From Tetradesmus obliquus (lineage: Eukaryota > Chlorophyta > Chlorophyceae > Sphaeropleales > Scenedesmaceae): 64,000 nt of DNA. Each line of letters opens with the position of its first letter. Position 1 is the stretch's first letter. The stretch is from the NCBI GenBank assembly GCA_030272155.1, contig CP126203.1, positions 2,852,001-2,916,000 on the forward strand. Direction: 5' to 3'. Shown one piece after another: positions 43,131-54,282 of the stretch. A program made the position numbers and the translations under genes. The notes under the pieces are model-generated. The model did no database searches. It was not told the origin of the DNA and was given only the letters and a program-made list of their open reading frames with translations.

Positions 43131-44708
43131 GTACAGTCAGACACGTTTCAACGCATCAAGCACTTGCTAACTTCGTTGCGTTATGCTAAAGAGTTCATAG
43201 CATAGTGTTCAATCACCTGCTGTCTGTGGCGCATGGGCTGCCATCGCGCCTATTTTTGCAGGCGCAGGTGCTCCCTCGGAGCAAACAGCACCACACGTCA
43301 TTGCTTCTCAACCGATATAAAACTAAAGACAAACTTGAGAGCAGATAATATTGATTGATGACCACACCGAGCTGTTGTAGGAGGCTGCACTCTATCTGGC
43401 GGGAGCGGGAACACAAGCTGCGGGGCCGAGGACTTTCAGGGCCTAGACGGACATACAAGGCAGGGCTTGCTTCACTTATTCATAACAGTCGATGTATTGC
43501 CATGTAATGTTGCAGCATGTCAGACATCGCCCATCGTACTGCGGAATAGATCCAGTTCCAATGTGCAGTGCGTCTTGTCGCGTAGCTGTTCTTATGTCAA
43601 GCAGTGCACTTTTCACTATGAGTCTTGATTTACTTTGTCAGAGGCGAGAAACCATCGATAATAGTTGCCCGTCACTTCTGGTGCAGACTCACTCTTTCGA
43701 GCCATGCTGAGACTATGGAAGTTGTGGCCCCTTCTGGCTGTTCGTGTCCAAAACCATCCGTCATGTGCTTTATAAATCACCGCAAACATGCTGCTGGTGT
43801 CACACTATCAACATCAGCATGCAGCCTAGATAAGCCTCCCACAGTAACACATATCTCTAGAGCAGTACACAGACGGCTCCGTAGGTTGCAGGACAGCTCA
43901 GTGCAATTATTATCAGAAAGCAGGCGGTATAAGTAAGCACATCACGCGGCGCCCGGCGCTGGGCCAGAGCTCAGACTCCACATGCCGCAGTCACTGCACA
44001 CGGTGTGCAGCAATATGGGATGCAAGCTGCAAGCATGGTCACTATCAGGCTGTAGCAAATGCCCAGCTATGCAACAAAAAGCGCACTGCTGGGGAAGCAA
44101 GTGGCAACCTATGTGTGTCTCACAGCATGTAGCCACGCCACACCACGGGGGAAACGCGCCGTGACGCTGAAACACGCTGCTTCCTTCAGCTAACTTGCAT
44201 GTACAATGTGTGAACGGCTAACGCTATGCTCCTACGGCATATCATACATGTGGGTAGCTATCCATCCAGCTATTGTGCACCATCTTCCATTGATGAGTGT
44301 CCATCAAACGGGAATTGCGTCAAACAACTCCGTCGCAACCCAGTAAGCAGCTGTCAACATTGTTGCTGACGCGCAGATCAGGCACATCTGCAGGCTGACC
44401 ACATCTGCTCATCTGCAGGCTGACCTGTGCTGAAGCTGCTGTTGCCACACCTGTTCAACATGTGCTGAAGCTGCTGTTGCCACACCTGTTCAACATGTGC
44501 AAGTTGGCTGCTAGCATCAACCACAGCGCACGGAGTACCACACAAGTCAGGCACGAACACAGCTAATTCATGCACACCAACGCCACACCTGCTGAGCCCA
44601 TCAACACCAGCAGCGCTGCTGCTGCTGCTGCCAGCTACTCCAGCGCACTCGCTGAACAGCTAGCACCCGCAAAACCAAGCTATATCTGCCATGACTGCGG
44701 CAGCAACC
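43131..44708. other. Intergenic, MOCOS-like promoter and 3' flank of PPR-like gene
   Basis: About 1.6 kb between two leftward genes. The only structure noted is a short direct repeat of about 37 bp at 44428-44499 (GCTGAAGCTGCTGTTGCC core). No exon recognised. Confidence 0.4.
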
Positions 44709-47611
44709 TCAGCAGCCGCAGTGCAGCTGCTGCCAGCTGATGTCAATGGACGCCAGCAGCCGCGCTGTCGCTCCGTCTGGCTCAGTGTCAGCTGCCAGGC
44801 ACATCTGCCGCACCACCTGCTCTGCTTCTACTGGGTCGCTGCCGCCATAGTAGCAGCACCTGAAGCAAAAGCAGCAATGATACAAACAAGATAGGAACCA
44901 AGGTGTGTAGGAACCATTGGTTTGCAGTAGGACCAGGCGAATGTTACGGGAGTTCAGTCAGCTGTGTCTGTTGCAGCGCGTGCCGCATCCCAAACTCTGT
45001 CCTGTGCAAGTGCGTGGCTGTCAGCGCGCCGCAGGGCAGGACGGAGGCTTGAGCAACCACACCCCACACGCAAACACTGGCATCATGACAGACAGAGCGC
45101 ATAATCGCCAGCCCAGGCTGCTGATACAGTGCGGCTGTGAGCAGACCGCTGGCCGCCTGCCACTCACATGAGGTAGCTGGTCATAACCTTGCGGCTGGGC
45201 ACAGTGCCAGCGGCTTGCATGCACCCCCAAAGCTGCTGGGCAGTGGCCAAGTCACCCTCCTCAGCAGCCTGCGTTTGCAGAAGCAGCGCAGCACAGCAGG
45301 CCAGGTGGTCAAGGCACAGCAACACCATAGGCAGCAAGCAGTGACGGGAAAAGCTGTGATCAGCCAAAGGAAATGCGACAATGCAGGGATCGTTCCTGTA
45401 CAACAGCGCTGCTCCCGCTCACAGCTGGAGCAGCTCACAACACCACACAAACCAGGCTGCCATTTAATCAACCGCAATGCTGGCAGACCCACCATCCTCT
45501 CCACTTGCTGATCACTTGCAGGACAGCCTCACCTCCAGTAGCCGCTCCTCATACCACTCCACAGAGCCCTCGCTGGCATCACCGCCCAGCAGCTGCTCAG
45601 CAGCTGCCCGCCTGAATCCTAAACAGCCATCGACAGACAGCCGCTGCCGCTGCTGCCGCTGCGGCGGCTGCGGCCCCCAGCGCCGCGACAGGAAGGAGCT
45701 GTGTTCCTGCATGGAATCCTCATTATGCTCTGCATCATCCTCTATGTCTTCCCATGGCAGTCGCTGCAGCACATCTTCATACAGCGACTGCCGCTCGCTG
45801 TCATTCCCGAGTCTGCTGTGCAGCTGAAAGCCCTTCTCCTCCTCTGCTGCTGCTGCTGGTGCTGCCGGCGCAGATGCCGCGCTTGCTGCTGGGTTTGCTG
45901 CGTCGAGGCCGTCCATGCAACTGCTGGCAGCCAGGCGGCTGATGCCTGTGCTGCTGCTGCCGCCGCTGGCTGCACTGCTTTGCCCCTGCTGCAGCCTGCA
46001 AGCCAGCAAACAGGAAGATCAGCAGAGCCAGGTTGTAGTTTGGTCACTAACAGCCTGTTGACAAGCCATCCAGTGCGTGCGTCGTGCATGTACATGCTCC
46101 AGCAGCTAAACTGCTACATCTCAGCCGCCATCATCAGCAGGAAGCTCAACATACTTTACAAGCATGCTTCAAGGCTGCCAGCTATAAGCTCCATCACCTA
46201 CTTGCGTGACTCTGCGCCTGTCCAGCTGCGCCGCCTGGCCACCAGCCCTCGCCGCCGGCCTGGCACTGCTGCTGCTGCTGCAGCACCTGCTTGGAACTGC
46301 GCTTGGCTAGAGCTGCCGCCTAGCTGGCTAGCTTGGCTGTTTAAGTGCAACTGCTTCTGCTGCTGCATCCTTGCTGCCGCGTCAAACTGGTGGAACAGCA
46401 CATTGCTGGGCGCGCTGCTGCTGTGTTGCAGCTCGCTGCCTCCCTCTGCGAGCAACACAGCAGGACAAGCAGCGGGTGAGGACAAAGCAGTTGAGCTCGG
46501 CCATGGCATTGGCACAGCCTGCATATGCTCAAGGTATCGCAGGCAGATTCATCGCAGTTGAAAGGTCTCAGGCGAACATGGATTTCCAGTTGAACGTGCA
46601 CACTGTGGTGGGCGGCGTGTATGCATGCATGGTGTCAGCTGTGTGCACGCCCACCTGCTGCTTGCTCTGCTGCATCATCCAGCTCGTCCTGCAGCGCTGC
46701 ACTGCCAAACCATTTGGGGGAGCGCCCTGCTGCTTGGTTGATGTTGGCTGCCAGTGCAAACTTTGCTAGCAGGTCCGGGCTGCTGTTGTCGGATGCACCC
46801 TGCGGAAACAGCAGCACCAGCATCAGCAGGTGCAGGTGCATGTCGGTGCAGTGAGCCAGAGCACAGTCACCCATTGTTTGTAGTGGTCCTGCTGCTTGTA
46901 CTGTCCCTGTCAGCTGTTCTGGCTGGCGTTGTCATGAAGATGTGTCGGCGCCAGTGCAGTGACTACCTGTTGCAGTGACTACCTGTGCACTGCCCAGGCA
47001 AGCTACGGGACATAGCAGTGATACTCAGTGCCATTGGCTTGAGGCGTAGTGCTGACTCTTGTCATGCCTTGCACTGCCAAGCCTCTCAGGCTCACCTGCT
47101 GGTCTACTATGTATGCCTTCGCTGGGTGCAGCTCTGCATCCTGGTCCCTGTCTATTGGAGGAGAGGAGTGTGGCGAGTCTGCAGGGCTGCCGCGCAGCTC
47201 TGTCGGGGACAGGCCATCTGCCAAGCTGTACTCGGCTTCTAAGTCGCTGCAGCAGCCACTGGTCTTTGAGCGTCCCACTGCAGGAATCGACGTGCATGTT
47301 GCAGGCAGCAGCGCAGCAGTTGGTAGCTGGGCGTGAGCAGCAACATGCAATCACAGGCACATGCAACAAAGGCACATGCAGTGCCGCGCTTATCACAGCT
47401 AAGCGGCAGAACACAGCGTACCTGGGCTGCTATCACAGTCATGGACCTCAACATCTGCTGCCTCTGCCAGCAAGCTGCTGTGCACTGAGCGCGTCTTCTT
47501 CTTCTGCCTTGCAGCTGTCCAGGGGCTGTGCTTCCTAGCTGCTCTGCCATCATCGGCCTCTGGATGAGCTGGGCTCGGTGTGCGGTTCGTTAGTTCGCCA
47601 AAGGGCTGCAT
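44709..47611 (-). CDS. Unknown protein with C-terminal PPR-like helical repeats
   Basis: Exons: 47611-47422, 47277-47096, 46799-46655, 46445-46202, 45995-45533, 45268-45168, 44859-44709 (491 aa). All seven junctions keep phase, which is the main support. The N terminus is polar (MQPFGELTNRTPSPAH), followed by acidic and Ser/Pro-rich stretches. Residues from about 405 to the end contain two consecutive PPR-like units: EEGDLATAQQLWGCMQAAG with TVPSRKVMTSYL, and DPVEAEQVVRQMCLAADTEP with DGATARLLASI. PPR proteins usually bind organellar RNA, but two weak units and no obvious transit peptide are not enough to claim that. I do not recognise the rest. The start is the first ATG of the open first exon. 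Confidence 0.7.
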
Positions 47612-48801
47612 CTTGATGTGCTATTGCGGGCCCAGACCGGTGCTGGTTGCTGCTACACGCTGCTGCCTGCCCTAAAGCTGAGTGCCGTTGGCAACCTCAA
47701 GGCCCATGACATGCAGCGGAGCTGAAGTGTAAGAAAACTACATATACAGCTTTTCGACACGAGCACTGGATGAAAGAGGGAGGCAAACGGTTGGTAGGTT
47801 CGTCTCCCAGCGCTCAGCGGCTCCTCAGGATAAGTGGGCCAGCGCAAAGCATTAGTTTTACCAAAGCTTTCGGTGGCTTGACACATGGAGGAAATGCGAG
47901 GCAGCTGTTGTATGCAATTTTGAACCAAGCAACAGTTACAAGGGTACACGCACTGATCCTTGAGCTGCAAATGCAGCTTGCGATGTAATCGAGTAATTTA
48001 TCTGCTCTTCAACAGTGGCAGGTTGCCGCTTTGCTGGGTGCGTCCATCTGCCTCTCTTTGCACAATTGCTGGAGCTCGCTTGCTGCGAGTGACCCCGGGC
48101 TGAATCATGTATTCAGTGCAAAGTATGTGTAAAGCTTTCAAGGTGTTCAGCAAACATCTGTTTGGCGGCGGCATCATGAGCCTGGTTGCCCAAAGAAAAA
48201 GTACAGAATGTCCATGGTTACTGGGTGGTCAAGGGCACACCTTCCACACATCCAGACCTCTAAGTAGATGTCTCTGGTAAGACACGGAACAAAAATATCG
48301 GCTCAATGCTGTTGGGTGCCACCAAAAAACGACCCTTGCATGCAGGCTGGGAAGCATGCCGGCCTGCTGCTGCAGCACCATGCACACAACCAGTAATTGG
48401 ACAAGTTAGTTGGACATACGAGGCAGCAGGCCAGGACCTAACCTGCTGATGCATCAACATCAGATACACAAGTACAACCACCAAAACATGCGCGGGGTGC
48501 ACATGTACACGTGACTCCTGCTTCGCTCTCAGGCCAGCCCCCCAGAACATCTTCTCACACAGCCAACACACCGCTCGCCTGCTAACACTCAAAACACTCG
48601 TGACTGCCCTCCCTGCCTTCCCTGCCCGTGCTCACCCAACCGCCTGCCCAATTGTCCGCTCTCTCGCCAGCTGCTCTAAACACGGCCCAAACAGCAACGC
48701 AGCTGCCCAGGCCCACCCCTGCAGCTGCTGCTCCCGCAGTGGGCCCACACACCAACTGCTCAACTGCTGCATCACTGCCACTCGACTGCCAAGCGCACAG
48801 T
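47612..48801. other. Intergenic
   Basis: About 1.2 kb between the start of the PPR-like gene and the stop of the uroporphyrinogen decarboxylase gene, both leftward. No conserved exon, repeat or RNA gene was recognised. Confidence 0.4.
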
Positions 48802-50876
48802 TCACAGCCGCTCGTGTGCTGTGCGCGCCACCTCAAAGTAGTGTGCCACATTCTCCTCAGGGGTGCCTGGCAGCACGCCATGGCCCAGGTTCATGATGTG
48901 GCGCACACCCTGTGACTTTGCGCGGCGGATGGTGTCCATCACGCGAGCCTCGATCACGTCCTTGGAGCCGAACAGGACTCCAGGGTCCATGTTGCCCTGC
49001 GAATGCAGTACACAGGTGATGTAAGCGTGGCCGTAAGTTATTTGAGCAACAGGATGCGCGTTGATTACGTCTTTAGAGCCAGACATGACTCTAGGGTCCA
49101 TGTTGCCCTGCAGGATGACGGTAAAAGCAGGAAAGATGGCAGCAAGGAGTTAAGCAGCAGCAATGGACTTGTATGCACACACATGTGAACCATGCAGGTG
49201 CGAGAGATAAATGAGCACCAGCACCAACCTGCAGTGCGCATTCTGCTGGAGGTTCAAGCAGAGCTGTGGCGTGTGCCACACATACAAGGCGCCAGAGAGC
49301 AGCGGCCCTGCATGCAGCACACCAAGCCGACATGCGATCCGCCACAAGTGCTACCACACGTTCCATGCAGCCAGCTCACCTGGATGGCGAAGCCGCTGCC
49401 GACGCGCTTGATGCCGTCCACAATGTCGACGCTCTGGTCGATGCTGATGATGTCGGGGTTTGCTGCTGCCATGCGCTCCAGCAGGCCGCCGCTGCCGCTG
49501 ATGTACAGGATGATGGGCAGGCTGGGGTGCGTCTTCTTCACGCTGTCAATCACCTGCAGGGCAGTTGCGGCGAAGACAGAACGTTTTACATTGGCTGCTG
49601 CTTGTTTAATGTTGACCAGTTGGCAAAAGGAACAGTAAGCTGCTGTGTGCTGCCAGCTTGCACACCCAAGGCACATGCTCCACACCTGTGCTGGTGGTTG
49701 CTGAGGCATACAGGCGACTGCAGCAGCTGTGCCCTGCATGCATTGCCAATGCAGCTGTGTTGTGCAGCAAGCGACAGCTGCCCCAGCATTTGCACACAGC
49801 CTAGTCACCAGCATGAACCTCTGCTTGCGTACCTTCCTGATGTATGGCCCGCTGAACACGTCAAAGTCCTGGGGGGACAGGTGGCTGGCCCAGCTGTCAA
49901 AAATCTGCACCACCTGCGCGCCAGCGTCCGCCTGCACGCATAAGAGAGACGTGAAAAGCAGTGCAGGTGCAGCAAAGGCGTCTCAGACACAAGTGCTTTC
50001 CTGATGGCAGAAAAATGATCTGTCTACCGAGGCTTTTTGCACGTCAGTGTGGCTTGGGCAGCAGCGCAGCAAAGCAAAAGCAAGCACTGTGCAAAGCAAC
50101 ACACCTAACAGTTGATAGACCGCATTGCACAACACGGATGCAGCCCTGACAAACACGCACCTGGTAGCGCACGTAGTCGGCAACATTGTCTGCGAGCTTG
50201 TCAAACAGCGTGTGCATGATCTCCAGGTTGGCAACGGCCATCTTGATGTGGCCAACACTAGGCTTAAAATGCCCAAAAAAATGGCCAGAAAAGGGCCAAA
50301 AAGTGAAGCCACAAAAGTTCAGGAGAAAGAAACATGCCTGAACAGCAACGCACCTGGTAGCGCACGTAGTCTGCAACGTTGTCCGCCAGCTTGTCAAGCA
50401 GCGCGTGCAGGATCTCCGGGTTGGCAAAAGCCATCTTCTTGATGTGTGCAAAGCTCTTGCTGCTGCCGCCCTCCACAATGTATGTGGCCAGCGTGAATGG
50501 GGCACCCACAAAGCCCAGCACTGCTGCCTCGTTGTTAACCTCCTTGCGCAGGATGCGCAGAGACTCGCCCACAAAGGGGCAGGCGCCCTCCGCGTCCAGC
50601 TTGGTGACCTGCTTCACTTGCTGTTGTTTGTTTTGGTGTTGATCAAGGAGAAATGCAGCAGTTGGAGCAGCAGGCAGGAAGGCAGAGGAAGGCAGGTCAG
50701 CCCTCAGCATGCAGCTTGGTGACCTGCTTCACTTGCTGTTGGTGTTGTGTTATGTTTCAGCGGGGAAAGGTGCAGCAGTTGCAGCAGCAGGCATGCAGGC
50801 AGCGCAACACAGGTCGGGCCTCAGCATCCAGCTTGGTGACCTGCTTCACTGTGTGATGTGCGCTTGCAAGTACCTG

Positions 50877-50916
<40 letters not shown>

Positions 50917-53053
50917 GGCGGCTGCTACCGCCTATCGAGCTGACAGTCCAGACAGATGATCAGCAACAAGCCTCACCTCCTTGGTGCGGATGGGCTCAGC
51001 GATGGCTGGGCCCTTTGCCTGCTGCTGCTGCTGCTGCCTATTGACCCAACAAAACCGACAGCTCAAAACAGCCTGACAGCAACAGCAAGCTTCCTCACCT
51101 CCTTGGTACGGATGGGCTCAGCGATGACTGGGCCCTTGCCTGCTGCTGCTGCTGCTGCTGTCCAACAAGCAAACCATCAAGACAGCATACAACAGCTATA
51201 CAGCAACAAGCCTCACCTCCATGGTCCGGATGGGCTCAGCGATGACTGGGCCCTTGCCTGCTGTGATGTCAAAGGGGATGTTCATGCCTGTGAGGGGCGT
51301 CAGGATGTCGCTGAACAGGATGACGCCATCAGGCTTGAATGCCAGCCACGGCTGCAGAGAGATCTCCACCTGCGTGGTTGCAATTGTGTTGAAAAAGCCA
51401 TGTGTGAGTAAAAGAGGCATGCTATTGAATGTCAGCCACGGCTGCAGAGAGATCTCCACCTGCGTGGTTGCAACTGGGTTGAAAAAGCCATATGTGAGTA
51501 GAAGAGGCGTGCACTTGAATGCCAGCCACGGTTGCAGAGACATCTCAACCTGCAGGCATTGAAAACAGTGTGCCTAGGATGTGAAACAAGTGCTTTGCGG
51601 GTGAAAGACGCAGCACATGTGACTGCATGCAGCTGCAGCATGCCACCATGACCCCATACAATGTGCCATTTGACTTGCCGGTGCGAAGCTGCATACAGCG
51701 CTGGGCCCCTGCCAGTCACACACATGAATGCTGCTGCGCCCAGAGCTACAAAGCGGGCCGCCAGCTGATGGGTTTGCACATTACAGCTGATTGCAAGAAG
51801 CCGAGGCACTCACTGCCAGGTCGACGTTCTCTGAGCGCTCCCTGAAGGTGGTGTGCTTCTTGCACAGGTCCTGGTACACCTGCTCGGCAGCAGCAGCAGC
51901 AGCAGCAGCAGCGGCAGCGGCAGCAGCAGCAGCCACGTGTTGTTTGTGACTCTGTCAGCAGCCGCAAAAACGGCGACACAGTGTCAACAACGTCGGCACC
52001 CGCAGCAGGCAGTCCTTATGCTGCCAGCGCTTACAACGATGTGATGTGGGAGATGAGCTGACGCATTAGATGCGGCGGCGCCTTGTGCAGGTTCTGGTAT
52101 GCTTGCAGCACATGTTCTGGTGTGCTTGCACAGCATGGCTAGGGCCCACAACACGCCATGGTGCAGGATGCTGCAGCTAGCCACGAGCGTCATGCCACTC
52201 CAGGAGCCATTGCAAACCAGCTCAACAGCTCAATGCAGCACGCCTTTGTGTGATATCAGGTGACTACATCAATGCAGCACGCCTTTGTGTGATATCAGGT
52301 GACTACATCAATGCAGCACGCCTTTGTGTGATATCAGGTGACTACATCAATGCAGCACGCCTTTGTGTGATGTCAGGTGACTACATCAGCAGCTGCATAG
52401 AGCTGCATCCGCTTGGCACCCTCAACAATGTAGTGATGCATGCCTTTGAAGGCTGGAGAGTGCAGTTGTGGACCTGCCATATGCATCCTCAGCTGAAGTA
52501 CGGCTGGCTGTGCATCCACTGCAGGATGAACCTAGCTCTGCACATCTGGCACAAAATGCTGCTGCTGCTGCTGCTGTGCGCATACATGCGGCAGGCGACC
52601 GCTGTCAACTGCTCAACCGTGTGCTGAACTCAAGCCAGACGCCCTGAGCTTACTGGGAGCCCCAGCTTACAAAACAAATCAATCAACAATTCAAATTGAA
52701 TGCCCACCTTCATGTAGCGGCCAGCCTGCCTCATCATCCACACAGGTGGCCTCTCAACAGCATCGCCGCGCAGTGCCCGCATCATGAGGGGCTCTGCTGC
52801 TGTTGTGCTGGCAGTCACCTGCTCAGTTGCTGCTGCTGCCATTGGCCTGCACACGCTGCGCTGGGCGCGAGAGGCCCGGCTAGCGCCCTGTGGGGAAGAA
52901 AGAAAGCGTTGTGGGAGCTTGATCTATTCATGGCAACCGGCAGCACACCAAAGTGCCTAGCATGTGCAAGTGTCGCCGAGTGCTGCTACTGCTGAAAGGA
53001 ATAATCGTTCTCACCGCTACATTTGCAGCGGATTTCTGGTTGCAGAGCTGCAT
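48802..53053 (-). CDS. UROD/hemE: Uroporphyrinogen III decarboxylase, plastid-type
   Basis: Removes four acetate carboxyls from uroporphyrinogen III to make coproporphyrinogen III in haem and chlorophyll synthesis; in algae this occurs in the plastid. Exons: 53053-53015, 52887-52708, 51879-51814, 51369-51217, 50608-50354, 49931-49833, 49553-49380, 48996-48802, all phase 0 (386 aa, normal length). Landmarks: [14 protein letters not shown] (substrate-binding Arg cluster), [33 protein letters not shown] with the catalytic Asp of [55 protein letters not shown], and the C-terminal [20 protein letters not shown]. The first exon ([13 protein letters not shown]) plus [14 protein letters not shown] resembles a transit peptide but is the weakest part. 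Introns carry many exon-edge copies. Confidence 0.96.
49059..49112 (-). repeat. Copy of UROD last-exon start
   Basis: Repeats the acceptor and first codons of the last exon (GNMDPxVxxGSKDVI; real 48957-49001), with several amino-acid changes, just upstream in the same intron. Confidence 0.85.
50158..50240 (-). repeat. Copy of UROD exon 5 end
   Basis: Repeats the last about 75 bp of exon 5 plus donor (real 50352-50430). [20 protein letters not shown] has become [29 protein letters not shown] and the GTGCGT donor are intact. Confidence 0.88.
50706..50850 (-). repeat. Two copies of UROD exon 5 start
   Basis: 50706-50733 and 50823-50850 repeat the GTGAAGCAG acceptor followed by GTCACCAAGCTG, the first codons of exon 5 (real 50590-50612). 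Both keep a functional-looking acceptor. Confidence 0.85.
50966..51138 (-). repeat. Two copies of UROD exon 4 end
   Basis: 51091-51138 and 50966-51012 repeat the end of exon 4 ([12 protein letters not shown] then M/K-E and the GTGAGG donor; real 51213-51260). The copies read K where the exon reads M. Confidence 0.85.
51424..51554 (-). repeat. Two copies of UROD exon 4 start
   Basis: 51424-51468 and 51514-51554 repeat the acceptor and [12 protein letters not shown] codons of exon 4 (real 51330-51372), in steps of about 90 bp, separated by a conserved CATATGTGAGTAGAAGAGG-type spacer. Confidence 0.88.
52231..52388. repeat. 39-bp minisatellite, four copies
   Basis: Four units of 39 bp starting AATGCAGCACGCCTTTGTGT lie in a UROD intron. 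They are nearly identical; the last differs at GATGTCAGG. 39 is divisible by three, so the plus strand stays open, but no gene supports coding. Confidence 0.92.
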
Positions 53054-53150
53054 GGTGCTTGGCGTAGTCGAAAAATCCCAGGAAGAACTTGCGTCTGAGT
53101 GGCTTCGACAGAAGCCAGATCCCGCACAGATTAAGATTGCAAGAAGGTAG
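52953..53150 (+). CDS. Candidate small membrane protein antisense to UROD 5' end
   Basis: A 65-codon open frame: an N-terminal basic segment ([13 protein letters not shown]), a hydrophobic helix ([13 protein letters not shown]), and a charged, helical C terminus (EKSQEELASEWLRQKPDP). It has the look of a small mitochondrial or membrane protein, but I recognise no family. It overlaps the proposed UROD first exon on the other strand; both cannot be equally convincing, and transcript data would decide. Confidence 0.2.
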   Translation: MPSMCKCRRVLLLLKGIIVLTATFAADFWLQSCMVLGVVEKSQEELASEWLRQKPDPAQIKIARR

Positions 53151-54282
53151 ACAGCAATAATTGGCAAGCTAAGCACAAGAGAACGGCAGATCTTGCAATG
53201 TGACAACAACTTGTCACGCGATTGCTGGTGTTCAGCCATTGGAGACCCTGGATGGTTTGTTCGTCACTACTACGTTTGCAGTCAACTACAATCATGCCGT
53301 TTGCAGCCTTCATACTGCTGTACACCACAGGTCCCATCTCCGGTACAGGGCTGCAGAGATTACGCAGGGCATGTGGCCGACTTGTTCATTCACACGTCGT
53401 GCAGTCTTTCAAACATAAATGGCTTTTTCTGTTGAAACTTGGTATGGCATGGAGAAAGTCCTGCTGGCTGCAGCATCCTGAGCCAGCCTGGGGTGCAGTG
53501 AAGTGCACTGCTGCTGCAGTCCTGTTGTGCAAGGAGCCCTGCTGCAGGAGGTCAGGCAAGCGACTGGCGTTGACTGTTATTCACGAGATTTTCAGTGCAC
53601 CTGGACGAAATGATCGCAGCCGTAAGTTACAGTTTCCAACATCCTAGACATGTCAGCCTGAGCATGCTGCGCGTCCACTGGTAGTGTTCAGCAGGTGCAC
53701 ACGCCTGGACATGCTGCACTACAGCAGTGGTTTTCATATAATGCCCGGCAGACCACGTATGTTGGCTCCATCAGTGGCCTACCACTCTCCTTCCACACAG
53801 CCTTTTCAGTATGAGCCAGGAAGACGAGGCGGATCTCAACTGGCCCGCGACAGCTCCAAAGACAGGCCTGATCAGCAGCTGTTTGCAGACGGCTCACACG
53901 AATCCATTACTATCAACAAAATAAAGAGCAAAGTACTGCACATCCATACCAGCACACTATTTCTGCCCAGGAACTGCTGCAAGTAGCAGCAGCCTGTGTC
54001 TGTTCAAGCTGCGCGTGCGCTGCTGTACTGTGTACAGCCACTGCCAGCATCCAGCCACACCAAACTGTCATATTACACCACTTTGCTGCGCCACGCCTCC
54101 CTGCTGCCGCCCACAGGCACAGCAGCATCCACATACACACTCAGAACCGCGTCCATGTTGCAAGCATCGCTGCTGGCAGCAGCCTGAGCCAATTACGCTG
54201 CGCGTGCACTGCTGTAATGCGTGCAGCCACTGCTAGCATTGCTTGAAGGTGCGCAGTTGTGCATTTGCCATGCCTAAAACTG
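53151..54282. other. UROD promoter and 3' flank of DUF506 gene
   Basis: About 1.1 kb. 54002-54190 is a decayed copy of the 3' end of the DUF506 gene, including the stop region. The rest should hold the UROD promoter. A short open stretch on the minus strand near 53210-53337 has no recognisable domain. Confidence 0.45.
54002..54190 (-). repeat. Copy of DUF506 3' end beyond the stop
   Basis: A direct, diverged copy of the segment 54190-54400, including the codons around the stop (CTGTCATnTTACA) and the CTCTGCTGCCGCCCACAGGC block. It lies immediately downstream in transcription direction. Confidence 0.8.

Noticed and set aside
53131-53337. Minus-strand frame near the UROD 5' end (NGMIVVDCKRSSDEQ)
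   Set aside because: Non-repetitive and superficially protein-like, but no family, junction or conserved start; probably UROD leader sequence.
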